Shown here: positions 1-8,775 of the stretch, one piece after another
How the letters are laid out: each line of letters opens with the position of its first letter
Position numbering within the stretch: position 1 is the first letter of the stretch
Assembly (NCBI GenBank): GCA_934630735.1
Contig: CAKTWK010000037.1
Coordinates: 1 to 20,604 of the forward strand
Reading direction: 5' to 3'
Source of the DNA: an uncultured Collinsella sp.
GTDB lineage: Bacteria > Actinomycetota > Coriobacteriia > Coriobacteriales > Coriobacteriaceae
DNA: 20,604 nucleotides
Notes under the pieces: model-generated
Databases searched by the model: none
What the model was told of the DNA's origin: nothing
What the model saw: the letters and a program-made list of their open reading frames with translations, nothing else
Program-made: the position numbers and the translations under genes

Positions 1-443
1 ACCAAGACAGGCAGCAGCACCACGGCAAACAGCAGCACGGCATACTTGATGTACGTGAGCGGCTTGAGCTTTTTCGTTGATAGCTTTTTGCCGGGAATCT
101 TGTGTAGAAGTTCCTGCAGCCATCCAAACGGGCACAAAAAGCCGCATACAAAACGCCCCAACAGTACGCCGATCAGAATGAGCGTTCCGGTGACGTAATA
201 CGAAAAGCTAAACTTAGACGAGCCCACCACCGACTGAAACGAGCCGATGGGACACGCACCCGAAGCCGCCGGACACGAGTAGCAGTTGAGTCCCGGCACA
301 CAGACGGCCTTGCCCGCCCCTTGGTAAATGCCTCCCTTGGCAAAATTGGGCAGATGAATATTGGTCGCAAGCGTCGCCGCCGCCTGAATCAATCCGCGAA
401 ATCGGGCCAAAACATGCGACGCAGTGTTTTCTCTTTTATCCAA
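1..443 (-). CDS. 4Fe-4S binding membrane protein (NapH/YccM-like), 3' end outside window
   Basis: The reverse strand reads 147 codons without a stop to the window edge. Two cysteine clusters are visible: C48-x5-C54-x2-C57-x6-C64-P and C100-x3-C104-P, the latter in CGFLCPFGWLQ. This pattern belongs to the membrane-bound polyferredoxin family related to NapH and YccM, which passes electrons at the membrane. Hydrophobic stretches lie near residues 84-99 and 132-147. No ATG fits. A TTG at 441-443 gives MDKRENTASH and overlaps the stop of the upstream CXXC microprotein, which argues for translational coupling. The partner oxidoreductase is not in the window, so the substrate is unknown. Family assignment is fairly firm; the start is likely but not proven. 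Confidence 0.82.
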   Translation of the reverse strand, partial: MDKRENTASHVLARFRGLIQAAATLATNIHLPNFAKGGIYQGAGKAVCVPGLNCYSCPAASGACPIGSFQSVVGSSKFSFSYYVTGTLILIGVLLGRFVCGFLCPFGWLQELLHKIPGKKLSTKKLKPLTYIKYAVLLFAVVLLPVL

Positions 444-582
444 TTCCGATACACTCCAAGCACAGCCTAATCGCTTTGGCCAGCACGGCATCCGCCTCGC
501 CACGCATAACACCAAAGCACACCATGGCAATTCCGACGATCAACAAAGCGACCTGTACCACGGGTTTTACCGCTTTGAACAA
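436..582 (-). CDS. CD1871A-like CXXC-motif microprotein, 48 aa
   Basis: This 48-codon reverse-strand gene reads MFKAVKPVVQ, then one hydrophobic helix (about residues 7-25), then RGEADAVLAKA, and ends in ICLECIGIG style as CLECIGIG with C41 and C44. That combination of one membrane segment, an RGE motif and a terminal C-L-E-C-I-G-I-G is the signature of the small CD1871A family, usually found beside 4Fe-4S/FMN-binding membrane proteins, as here. The chosen start is TTG (580-582), placed 8 bases after an AGGAG (591-595 on the complement); a GTG at 589-591 is in frame but sits on the ribosome site. Its stop overlaps the start of the 4Fe-4S gene. Function is unknown; a redox or metal role through the CXXC pair is inferred. 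Confidence 0.8.
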   Translation of the reverse strand: MFKAVKPVVQVALLIVGIAMVCFGVMRGEADAVLAKAIRLCLECIGIG

Positions 583-672
583 CTCGACCACTCCTTTCGT
601 TACGCGACCATTGGACCATATCGACTATAAAATCCGTGTTAAGCGCGATTTGGAATGTGCAAGGAGACTGTT

Positions 673-1347
673 ATGCGAATTTTGATCGTCGAGGACGAGC
701 AGGCGCTGTGCGATGCAATCGCGCGCAGCTTGCGAAACTTGGCGTACAGCGTCGACTGCTGTCACGACGGACAGGAGGCGCTCGACCTACTGAACGTTGA
801 GACCTTCGACCTTGTGGTACTCGACCTCAACCTTCCCCGTATCGACGGCATGACCGTACTCAGGGAACTTAGGAAAACTGACTTCGAGACGAAGGTACTG
901 ATTCTGTCCGCACGTGGCGAAGTATCCGATAAAGTCGCCGGACTTGATGCCGGCGCCAACGATTACCTCACCAAGCCGTTTCATCTGGACGAGCTTGCGG
1001 CAAGAATTCGCAGCCTTACCCTCAGACGCTTTACACAAAGCGATGTTGTCCTGACCTGCGGATCGCTGAGCTTTGACACCAAGGCGCGCATCGCTTCCGT
1101 GGACAGCGAGGCTCTATCTCTTACGCGCAAGGAAACGGGAATCTTGGAATACCTGATGCTTCATCAGGGGCGACCGGTAAGCCAAGAGGAGCTTATCGAG
1201 CACGTTTGGGATAGCAGCGTAAACAGCTTTAGCAACGCAACCCGCGTTCATATCTCGTCACTCCGCAAAAAGCTACGCAGCGCTTTGGGATACGACCCGA
1301 TTAGCAATCGGATTGGAGAGGGCTACGTTATGGAGGATGGAGAATGA
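673..1347 (+). CDS. OmpR/PhoB-family response regulator, 224 aa
   Basis: The N-terminal receiver domain shows the acidic pair E7-D8, phosphoacceptor D51 in LVVLDLNLP, S79 and K101 in YLTKPF. The C-terminal winged-helix DNA-binding domain covers about residues 125-220 (LSLTRKETGILEYLM, RVHISSLRKKL, IGEGYVM). It should bind DNA after phosphorylation by the kinase encoded directly downstream. The start at 673 is preferred over an in-frame ATG at 655 because AAGGAG at 661-666 lies 6 bases before it and the receiver begins canonically with MRILIVEDE. The stop overlaps the kinase start (ATGA), so the two are cotranslated. Targets are unknown; the divergent redox genes and the surface-protein genes downstream are candidates. 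Confidence 0.95.
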   Translation: MRILIVEDEQALCDAIARSLRNLAYSVDCCHDGQEALDLLNVETFDLVVLDLNLPRIDGMTVLRELRKTDFETKVLILSARGEVSDKVAGLDAGANDYLTKPFHLDELAARIRSLTLRRFTQSDVVLTCGSLSFDTKARIASVDSEALSLTRKETGILEYLMLHQGRPVSQEELIEHVWDSSVNSFSNATRVHISSLRKKLRSALGYDPISNRIGEGYVMEDGE

Positions 1348-2495
1348 AAGGGCTTTCGCTGCAATGGCGCATAACGATCATGACGGCACTGCTCACGTGT
1401 GCAGCATGCGTGCTGACGAACTGCCTGGTCGGCTATACGGGCATGCGCTACATGGATGCCATCGGCAGTAACATCTCGGCCTTTAACGCAACCGGCGAAG
1501 ATTCGCCCCAGGCGTTCGACCCAACGAAAGCGACCCCCGATGACAAGGTCACGATCGTCGTAAACGACGCACAGGAGTCTTTTGGCACGACAACCTGGTA
1601 CATCACGGCTGGAGTCACACTCCTTGGCGGCGCGCTAGCATACTTTGCGAGCGGCCGTGCACTCAAACCGCTACGGGCTTTTGCAGCCCAGGTTGAGCGT
1701 GTGCAGCCTGACAACCTAAGCGAAATCAGGCTCAGTGAAGATGTGCCCACCGAGCTACAGCGATGCAGCGCCTCTTTCAACGACATGATCGCCCGTCTTG
1801 GCGAAGGGTTCTCTGCGCAGCGTCAGTTTACCGGCAACGCCGCACACGAGCTGCGCACCCCGCTCGCCCTTATGCAAGCACAGATTGAACTATTCATCTC
1901 CGAGCACTCCGGTTTGCAACCCGAAACAGCCGAGCTGCTCGGCCTGCTACAAGAACAAACCGAGCGCATGTCTCGAATGACCAAGGTATTGCTCGAGATG
2001 AGTGAGCTCCGCAGCGTTCCTTGCGAGGACGCTGTTGAACTCGGTCCCTTGTCCGAAGAGGTCCTCACCGACCTTGCGCCACTTGCCGAAAATAAGGGCA
2101 TAGCCCTCAATTGTGCTGGAGACGCTTTAGTAATCGGGAACGATGCGCTCCTCTATCGGCTGGTGTTCAACCTGGTCGAAAACGCCATCCGTTACAGCCG
2201 CTCCGGCTCGACTGTCAACGTCTCCATCAGCGGCAGCGACAGCCACGTGCTCCTGCGAGTCAAAGATGAGGGCCCGGGAATACCCAAGCAGTACCGAGAG
2301 AGCATCTTCCAGCCGTTCTTTCGTCTAGACAAATCCCGCAGCAGGGCATACGGCGGCGCAGGACTCGGACTAGCGCTCGTTTGGGAGATCGCAGCGCTTC
2401 ACGGTGGCACGGTAGAGGTCGAAGCAAGTTCCGAGAACGGAACCACCATGCTCGTAAACCTTCCAAAACGATCCGCAGCGTTAACCGATCAGTAA
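1344..2495 (+). CDS. Sensor histidine kinase (HAMP-HisKA-HATPase), 383 aa
   Basis: A membrane sensor kinase paired with the response regulator whose stop it overlaps by 4 bases. The N-terminus has a membrane helix at about residues 10-32, a short extracytoplasmic loop (about 33-83) and a second helix at about 84-104, followed by a HAMP-like linker. The dimerisation domain holds the phosphoacceptor H168 in AAHELRTPLA. The ATP-binding domain has N276 and N280 in FNLVENAIRYS, the G1 box DEGPGIP at 308-314, an F box near IFQPFFRLD and the G2 box GGAGLGLAL at about 337-345. The small loop, about 50 residues, suggests sensing within or close to the membrane. The signal is not deducible from the sequence. 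Confidence 0.95.
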   Translation: MKGLSLQWRITIMTALLTCAACVLTNCLVGYTGMRYMDAIGSNISAFNATGEDSPQAFDPTKATPDDKVTIVVNDAQESFGTTTWYITAGVTLLGGALAYFASGRALKPLRAFAAQVERVQPDNLSEIRLSEDVPTELQRCSASFNDMIARLGEGFSAQRQFTGNAAHELRTPLALMQAQIELFISEHSGLQPETAELLGLLQEQTERMSRMTKVLLEMSELRSVPCEDAVELGPLSEEVLTDLAPLAENKGIALNCAGDALVIGNDALLYRLVFNLVENAIRYSRSGSTVNVSISGSDSHVLLRVKDEGPGIPKQYRESIFQPFFRLDKSRSRAYGGAGLGLALVWEIAALHGGTVEVEASSENGTTMLVNLPKRSAALTDQ

Positions 2496-2563
2496 AACGA
2501 AAGGGGTCCCGAGCAACAAGAGTACAATTGCTGCTATTGTTGCCAGCTGTTGGGAGATGGAAG

Positions 2564-3568
2564 ATGGACTGCGATGGCTACCCATGCGTTCCCATGCCGT
2601 TGATGTGCACCGCCTTTGTGCCGGGGCAGATCGACGCTGCGGTTGCAGGCATTTCCGACCCCGATTCACGCGCCATCGCCACGGCAGAAGCGCTGTACTT
2701 TCGCGGACAGGCCGCACTCGCCGCCAAGACAGCACGCCCCTATCTTGACGCCACCGACCCCGCACTGCGCTATTCCGCATGCTTTATCTGCGGATATGCC
2801 AGTCTGTCGCTCAACCGTATCGCCGATGCCCGCCGTTGCCTTGCTGGCATCCTCGATACGCCGGCCGACGAGGAATCACCCACCGTCCACGCCACGCATA
2901 TCCTGTTCGCCTCGGCCGCGAGCGTCCTGCTGCACTTGCCTTCCCCGTATTCCGCCGAAGAGTTTTATCCGCTTGCGGCGCATCTGCCCGAAGGCCTGCG
3001 CCTGTTCGCCAGCTACGTGATGGCGCACGCCTTATATCTGCGCGGCGAATACGGCCGCAGCCTGGGCATGGCGGAAAACGCCCTGATTATGAAACAGAGA
3101 AGCTACCCCATCTCGGAACTGTTCCTGCACTTGGCAGCTTCCATGGCATGCATGAGCCTCAAGGACATCGACGCCGCAAAAGCGCATTTTGGAGCCGCTT
3201 GGAATATTGCGCGCCCCGACGGCCTTATCGAGCTCATTGGCGAGCACCACGGCCTTTTACAGGGGCTCATCGAGGCGTGCCTAAAAACGCAATACCCTGA
3301 CGACTTCGCGCGCATCATCGAGATCACGTACCGCTTCAGCTACGGCTGGCGGCGCATCCACAACCCCGATTCGGGCGAGGACGTGGCCGACGATCTAACA
3401 ACCACGGAATTCACCATGGCCATGCTCGCCTGTCGTGGGTGGACCAACGCCGAAATCGCACGCCATATGGGAGTATCGCCGGGCACCGTCAAAAACCGCC
3501 TATCCGGCGTATACGCAAAGCTTGGCATCGGCACACGCGCCGAGCTGGTCGCGCATATGTTGCGTTAG
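2564..3568 (+). CDS. LuxR-type HTH transcriptional regulator, 334 aa
   Basis: The last 57 residues (278-334) form a LuxR/GerE helix-turn-helix: LTTTEFTMAMLACRGWTNAE followed by IARHMGVSPGTVKNRLSGVY. The preceding 270 residues are alpha-helical and TPR-like, with alanine-rich paired helices (for example SYPISELFLHLAASMACMS), and contain no receiver domain. The start ATG at 2564 has GGAG at 2553-2556, 7 bases upstream; the open frame extends further 5' but overlaps the kinase gene and reads as non-native sequence there. It starts 68 bases after the kinase stop, so it may be read from the same transcript. It lies 155 bases before the giant surface-protein gene, a natural candidate target. The class is solid; the ligand and regulon are unknown. 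Confidence 0.88.
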   Translation: MDCDGYPCVPMPLMCTAFVPGQIDAAVAGISDPDSRAIATAEALYFRGQAALAAKTARPYLDATDPALRYSACFICGYASLSLNRIADARRCLAGILDTPADEESPTVHATHILFASAASVLLHLPSPYSAEEFYPLAAHLPEGLRLFASYVMAHALYLRGEYGRSLGMAENALIMKQRSYPISELFLHLAASMACMSLKDIDAAKAHFGAAWNIARPDGLIELIGEHHGLLQGLIEACLKTQYPDDFARIIEITYRFSYGWRRIHNPDSGEDVADDLTTTEFTMAMLACRGWTNAEIARHMGVSPGTVKNRLSGVYAKLGIGTRAELVAHMLR

Positions 3569-3590
3569 CGACCGGGCTGTCAAACGCATC

Positions 3591-3606
3591 GAACGCGTTC
3601 CGGAAC
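3591..3606. promoter_or_regulatory. Two overlapping perfect 10-bp palindromes, possible operator
   Basis: GAACGCGTTC (3591-3600) and GTTCCGGAAC (3597-3606) are each perfect palindromes and share four bases. They lie 23 bases after the LuxR-type gene and 118 bases before the surface-protein start. A binding site for the adjacent regulator is possible. There is no T-run, so a terminator is less likely. Confidence 0.3.
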
Positions 3607-3723
3607 CCGGCGCTTCGCTCGATTAATTTGGACATTTTGACCCTTGAACGGCACTACCGCCACGGGGCACCTTCTCGCACAATTGGATTATTTCCACCGA
3701 TATTTGCGGGATGGGAGCCCAAG

Positions 3724-6700
3724 ATGCTTGATCGCCGTTCGTTACTTGTCGCCGGAGCGTCCTCGTTAGCGAGCATTATGTTGCCTCGCGTGCCGGGAAG
3801 CGCAAACGCCTTCATATTGCCGTTCGCACCCACCGAAGCCTATGCCGACGAAAAAGATCCCTTCAGGGTGCTCGTTCTCTCGCGCACCATGTTTGGTGTG
3901 GTCGTGGTCGACGTCGCCAACAAGAATACGCCCATCGCAGGCGCCAAGGTCACGCTCACGTCGCGCTACGCCGCAGGCAAGCAGCTCGCCGCCACGACCG
4001 ATGAAGAAGGCACGGCCATCTTTGAGGTCGCCCCTCTTTCGGAAGGCTACGTGGACGAGGCAACGCTTCTCGACGCGTACGACTTTAACGGCGGCATCTC
4101 CATTAGCATGGCGGGCTACCGCGATGTCGAGATTCCCCTTGCGCGTATCCAGGGCGGCACCGCCATAACCGCACCCACACGTCCGCTCTCCGATGGCGAG
4201 CCGTACTTCCGCCAGCTCACGTTCGACGAATGGGACATCCAGTACGCCGACGCCACGTTTATGGCAATGCCAGCGGACGAAGCAGCAAACGACCAACCCG
4301 ACACGCATGCTTTTACCGTGCAGGCCCATCTGCCGCAGGGCGGGCAGGCAACGTTGCATATCAATAAAGTGATGCCCGCTGCGGGCAGCTCATCCGAAAC
4401 CGTCACGCAGATTGGCCAAGTCAAGGCCAGCGCATCGGGCGCGGATAATCTGGCGACGTTCACACTCGAAGACAAGTTCCTCGATGCAGCGTCGAGCCTT
4501 CTGGAGGAAGGATGCAAGCTGCGCTTTGTCCTCGACTACCAGGGCAAGACCTATACACTCTCCTCCCCCATGGCCGTTGTCACCGCGCCGGCCGCAAAGG
4601 CAGAATCGGGCTCGACCACTATCGTCCCCACTACCATGGACCAAGAGATCACTCCGTTTGATTTCCCGGCGGCGTTTCCCGGCATTGGCGGCAATAAGTT
4701 CACGTGCTGGATGCCCACATTTCCGATCCTCTTCGATTTCTCGTTTGCTGGATACGTGCTGTTTGGTGGAGGATACAAACCAGCCAGCTATATGAACGAT
4801 TCGGGCAACCCTGATCCGGAATACTGGAAGAAATCGCCGCGTGAGTCGGGCGCCAAGCAGGCAAACCGCTACCTCGACGAGATGGAGGGGAAGTGGAATC
4901 AGTACAAGAGTATGAGTGCCGGTTCGGGCACCGATCCAAGAAACACCAAGCTCCTTCGCCACCATTGCACGCCGCTGTTCACGATGGATATCGCCACACA
5001 GCTGTACGGCTCGCTCGCCTACGATTGGGTGGGCAAAACCTGGGGTAACAACAACGACCCCGCATACGGCAATATTAAGGCCCTCTTCCAGGTAAGAACC
5101 GACCTCAATTGGACCGAGCAGTTTACCCTAGGACCGGTGCCATTTTTCCTAAACGTCAACCCTTGGGTGCTGGCGAAGCTGGCGCTCGCTGTGGGTGCCC
5201 ACACGCACGGCAGCGGCGCGGCGTTTTTCAAGAACATTTCGCTCGACTATTCCAACACGTCGGGCTCGTTCACCATCCAGATCGGGCTTGCCGTCACCTT
5301 TGGCGCCGGCGTTGCAGGCGTCGCTTCGTCTGCCGTGCGCGGCGCCGCATCCCTCACGCTGTTCATTGGGTACGAGAAGGCAGATGGACACCAGCTTCCG
5401 CGGCTGCGCGTAGGTGCAGACGTCGATGTCGATGTGATACTCCAGTTCGTAATGTTCAAGTGGACCACCAAGGCTTGGTCGGGGTCGTGGCCCACACTCA
5501 TCGATTCGTGGAATATGTCGGTGAACAATGGCGACCAGTATGTGCTCCAGCGCTCTGAGCTCGCATTGGGTGGAGATACGCCTTACACGCTGGATGCCTG
5601 CTTCGGCTCGGCCGGCAGCATCGAGGCGGGCGGCGTGCCGCAATTTATCGCATCGGCCACCATCGTCACCAACGCCGAGCTGCTCGCACGCGCCGAGGTT
5701 AAGGCCACTGCCGTAAACGCCGCGTCTGTCGTGCGCGATTGGGATCAAGCGGTCACGCGCATTGAGCTCGAGGCGGATGCAGAAAGCGACGACACGAGAC
5801 AGATCGAGCATTTCGTCCACGCGCTGATGGAGAACGACGAAAATGCCGCGCCGATGTATGAGTACACCTACATCGGCCAGGTAGCGAACGCCGTTGCGGA
5901 CCCGAACGCCAATTCTGCTGGTGTATCGGAGGACGAGCGTGGCGGCATCAAACCCTCGAGCGACAACGTGCTGTTTTCCGGCGTGCTCAGCGAAGCCCAC
6001 ATGAAACTGGCAATGATTGCCGGCGTAGAATGCCTGTTCCGCATCGCCTCGGTGCGCTACGGCGACCATGGCCGCTCGCGCCTGGTGGTGCACACAAAGG
6101 CAAACGGCACGTGGTCCGCTCCCACGCCCGTGGACTTCCCCCTTGGCTTTGGCGAGGGCGACGTGGAGCGCGACGGCATATACGATTACGACTTCGACGT
6201 GGTGGAATATACGGACGGAAGAAGAAACCAGGACGCCTACGTGCTGCTGGTCTCGGGCGAGCGCCGCGACGGCGACAACACCCTTTTCGATGCGGCGAGC
6301 ACATCCGGCATACTGTCCGTTGTGCGCCTGCGCATAAGCAACGGCGGAGTTCGCGTGGTGTCGCATACGTCATGGCGCAGCATCTCGCGTGGCCGCCTGC
6401 AAGAGGATGGCTACCATTGCCTGCAGTGCCCACGCATCACGGTGGGTAAGACGCTGGTCGACGGCCGCCTGTCGGGCGCTTACCTCCACCGCCGCGGAAC
6501 CACCGCAGAAAAGGCGCTCGGCAGCGAGGCTGAGGTTGCGCTGGAGTGCTTTACCCTATGGTCGGACGTTTCGGGCGACAGCCTGACGTTCCGTCAAGTT
6601 CTCCGCTTTCCGCAAGCACCGTCGAGTATCGAGTTGGGCGAGTCCGAGAATATCAACGGCAAAATGGTGGTGCCCGTTGCGTACGAGACCGCAGACGGTT

Positions 6701-8091
6701 GCGGCTGTGCATCGTACGCCGTGATCGGCCAGTCCATTGCGGGCTGGGGCGTTATGTCACCAGATGTCACAGTACCCCGTGCGGTGCCGTGGCCACAACA
6801 CTCGGGCTTTTTGGCAACCGTCAACGAGCAACTGCAGCATATTACTTGGACGCGAGGCGCATCGACATTTGCAACGCAGCCCGTGGGTGCCGCAGGCTGT
6901 GGCCCGGCATCGTTTAGCGTAAGCAACAACGGCCGGTGCGTGATGTACGTAGAGAACACCGACGGCAAAGTGGGACAGACCTACGACGAAGAAGGCAACC
7001 CGGTAGCAGTGATGGGCAAGCACTTCCGCATCTTCGCCAGCACTTTGGCAGGCGATCTGTTCACGGAGCCGTTCGTGATGTGCGAGCTGGACCATCCCAT
7101 CGATCAGATAACGACATTTTTGACGTCGGGAGGCATGCTCTCCGCGCTCGCCACGCACATTGTGAGCGCGGAGAAGAGCGAGGCAGAGCTGCACGGCATC
7201 GAAGTGCCCTTGGTGGCGTGTGCCACTCCGACGGGCGCGGTCGCTACCTCGGGCGCGGTGGTGCCCGGAGCAGCAGGCGAATCCTTCATGGTCACGGTGC
7301 GAAACGACGGCAACACTTTGCTGACCGCCGGCACGATCGATCTATACCGAGAGGGCTCCAGCCAGCCGTTCTCCAGCGCATCCATCGGATTCGGAGCGAA
7401 CGCACGCATGGCTTCGATCTACGATCCAGAGCTTGCCGAGGACGCTTCGGCCAACGACATGGCACACGTGAAGTACGCGCTCGAGACGCTGGGCGCGCTT
7501 TTTGCAACGCACCCGCTGGTAGCCGACAACGGCAACGCCGTGCTGGCACCGGGTTGCACGGCACAGTTCCGCATGAGCTTCGCCATCCCCGAGAGTTGGA
7601 GCGACGAAGTGGGCAAACGCGTAACGCTCTACGCAAAGGCGCGCGACCTGGTGGCGCTCGACCCCGTGACGCTCAAGGAAATCCGACCCGGCGCAAACTC
7701 GGCACTGGGTGCCGTACTGCACGAGCTTCATGTGCCCGACGCGGCATGCGAACGCTCAGAAGTTCAGGTCGGCGTATGCGACAGCGCGGATACGACAGGA
7801 CTTCACGACGCCCCGATGACAGCAGACGGCGATGGTGGCTCGAGTGGCGGCGGTGCTGACGAGGGTGGCGGCTCCGGCGGAAGCAGCTCCGGCAGCGGCA
7901 AGGATCACGGCAATAACAAGCGCTCCGGAAAAGCGGGCGCGCTTGCGGGCACGGGCGATGTCAACGCTCCCCTTACGGCAGCCGCAGCAGCACTCGCCGC
8001 GGCAGGCGCCGGCCTCGTCGCCTACAGTGCCCGCCGTACGGCGCTCGAAAACGACACCGCCAATGAGGTCAATTCGGATAGGCCTCGCTAG
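3724..8091 (+). CDS. Giant Tat-exported, sortase-anchored surface protein, 1455 aa
   Basis: The start ATG at 3724 follows GGGAG (3713-3717). The N-terminus MLDRRSLLVAGASSLASIML is a twin-arginine-type signal, with likely cleavage near ANA-F29/30 or AYA-D41/42. Residues about 46-150 resemble a carboxypeptidase-regulatory or Cna-B-like beta domain (DVANKNTPIAGAKVTLTSR, then TTDEEGTAIFEV). The middle (about 300-700) is rich in aromatic beta-strand sequence. Residues about 750-1180 have strand patterns suggestive of a beta-propeller. A CARDB-like segment follows (FMVTVRNDGNTLLTAGTIDL). A Gly/Ser linker (about 1369-1403) leads to LAGTGD at 1407-1412, a hydrophobic helix and basic YSARR. I do not recognise a catalytic site. 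It is inferred to be wall-anchored; adhesion or glycan binding is only a guess. Confidence 0.85.
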   Translation: MLDRRSLLVAGASSLASIMLPRVPGSANAFILPFAPTEAYADEKDPFRVLVLSRTMFGVVVVDVANKNTPIAGAKVTLTSRYAAGKQLAATTDEEGTAIFEVAPLSEGYVDEATLLDAYDFNGGISISMAGYRDVEIPLARIQGGTAITAPTRPLSDGEPYFRQLTFDEWDIQYADATFMAMPADEAANDQPDTHAFTVQAHLPQGGQATLHINKVMPAAGSSSETVTQIGQVKASASGADNLATFTLEDKFLDAASSLLEEGCKLRFVLDYQGKTYTLSSPMAVVTAPAAKAESGSTTIVPTTMDQEITPFDFPAAFPGIGGNKFTCWMPTFPILFDFSFAGYVLFGGGYKPASYMNDSGNPDPEYWKKSPRESGAKQANRYLDEMEGKWNQYKSMSAGSGTDPRNTKLLRHHCTPLFTMDIATQLYGSLAYDWVGKTWGNNNDPAYGNIKALFQVRTDLNWTEQFTLGPVPFFLNVNPWVLAKLALAVGAHTHGSGAAFFKNISLDYSNTSGSFTIQIGLAVTFGAGVAGVASSAVRGAASLTLFIGYEKADGHQLPRLRVGADVDVDVILQFVMFKWTTKAWSGSWPTLIDSWNMSVNNGDQYVLQRSELALGGDTPYTLDACFGSAGSIEAGGVPQFIASATIVTNAELLARAEVKATAVNAASVVRDWDQAVTRIELEADAESDDTRQIEHFVHALMENDENAAPMYEYTYIGQVANAVADPNANSAGVSEDERGGIKPSSDNVLFSGVLSEAHMKLAMIAGVECLFRIASVRYGDHGRSRLVVHTKANGTWSAPTPVDFPLGFGEGDVERDGIYDYDFDVVEYTDGRRNQDAYVLLVSGERRDGDNTLFDAASTSGILSVVRLRISNGGVRVVSHTSWRSISRGRLQEDGYHCLQCPRITVGKTLVDGRLSGAYLHRRGTTAEKALGSEAEVALECFTLWSDVSGDSLTFRQVLRFPQAPSSIELGESENINGKMVVPVAYETADGCGCASYAVIGQSIAGWGVMSPDVTVPRAVPWPQHSGFLATVNEQLQHITWTRGASTFATQPVGAAGCGPASFSVSNNGRCVMYVENTDGKVGQTYDEEGNPVAVMGKHFRIFASTLAGDLFTEPFVMCELDHPIDQITTFLTSGGMLSALATHIVSAEKSEAELHGIEVPLVACATPTGAVATSGAVVPGAAGESFMVTVRNDGNTLLTAGTIDLYREGSSQPFSSASIGFGANARMASIYDPELAEDASANDMAHVKYALETLGALFATHPLVADNGNAVLAPGCTAQFRMSFAIPESWSDEVGKRVTLYAKARDLVALDPVTLKEIRPGANSALGAVLHELHVPDAACERSEVQVGVCDSADTTGLHDAPMTADGDGGSSGGGADEGGGSGGSSSGSGKDHGNNKRSGKAGALAGTGDVNAPLTAAAAALAAAGAGLVAYSARRTALENDTANEVNSDRPR

Positions 8092-8140
8092 CTCCTAGTT
8101 ACTTTTGTGAGAGACGCCGACTCGGCTCATCGAACACCAA

Positions 8141-8176
8141 AATGGGCTGGTTCTGAATACCCAGAGCCAGCCCATT
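8141..8176 (-). terminator. Hairpin terminator between convergent genes
   Basis: Arms 8141-8155 and 8162-8176 pair over 15 bases with one wobble (AATGGGCTGG against CCAGCCCATT at the base) around a 6-base loop. On the reverse strand the stem runs into TTTT, so it terminates the membrane-protein operon that ends at 8182. It lies 50 bases after the surface-protein stop and may also slow forward transcription. Confidence 0.7.
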
Positions 8177-8181
8177 GCGCA

Positions 8182-8766
8182 TTAAATGTCGTCTGAGGAG
8201 TCGAGTTCTGCCTCGAGCTTGGCACGGCGTCTTTTCGCCGTGAAAAACGTTGCGCACAGGACAGCAAACGTGGCCGCGAAAATCGTCGCACCGCAGAACA
8301 CGCCCGTGGCCAGGTTCGCCAACCAAAAGACGCTTTCGAGCGGTACGGTCTGCGCCTCAGCGATACAGCGCATTGCGGCAATAACAAGCGCGAACGCGGC
8401 GCCGCTAAGACCGCTGACAAGCAGGAAATATCCAACAGGAAGATGCTCGGTTTGCCCAAAACGATTGGTATCGACATAGCCCTTCCGCGTTTGCAGTCCT
8501 GCGCAAATCAACATCACGAGAACGAGCCACAAATACATGGCTGCCTCGAACGGCGTTGCAAAGCCATGCGGCATTTCACTGGCGTCGCTGTGAACCCACG
8601 CGACCTGTCGAGCTATAAACTGGTAGAAAAAGATCATCAACATGCCAAACGAAAGCAGCACGAAACCAATCTTGTAGATCTTCGCGCTCTCAGCCTCCAG
8701 GCGTTCATCCTTTGGGCCGGCATATTCACGCCACTTTTGCACGATTTTCAGATCTTCATATTTCAT
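8182..8766 (-). CDS. Four-helix membrane protein, DUF6773-like, 194 aa
   Basis: The start (ATG, 8764-8766) sits 9 bases after the stop of the XRE repressor gene; its AGGAG overlaps that stop codon, so translation is coupled. A hydrophilic N-terminus of about 30 residues containing GPKDERLEAESAKIYKIGF precedes four predicted membrane helices at about 32-52, 74-91, 111-131 and 144-175. A basic/acidic cytoplasmic tail (KRRRAKLEAELDSSDD) closes the protein. The KDERxExxxxKIYK element before the first helix resembles DUF6773-type proteins that often accompany a small XRE regulator. No enzymatic motif is seen. The role is unknown; a membrane effector or sensor controlled by the upstream repressor is inferred. 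Confidence 0.8.
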   Translation of the reverse strand: MKYEDLKIVQKWREYAGPKDERLEAESAKIYKIGFVLLSFGMLMIFFYQFIARQVAWVHSDASEMPHGFATPFEAAMYLWLVLVMLICAGLQTRKGYVDTNRFGQTEHLPVGYFLLVSGLSGAAFALVIAAMRCIAEAQTVPLESVFWLANLATGVFCGATIFAATFAVLCATFFTAKRRRAKLEAELDSSDDI

Positions 8767-8775
8767 AGTGAACTC

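Noticed and set aside
2381..2563. N-terminal extension of the LuxR frame
   Set aside because: It lies inside the kinase gene in another frame and lacks a ribosome site; ATG 2564 fits better.
3439..3723. N-terminal extension of the surface-protein frame
   Set aside because: It overlaps the LuxR gene, reads as non-native basic sequence and would bury the twin-arginine signal; ATG 3724 has a ribosome site.
5149..6366. A 405-codon antisense frame inside the surface-protein gene
   Set aside because: It has no domain signal or ribosome site and lies opposite a clearly coding frame.
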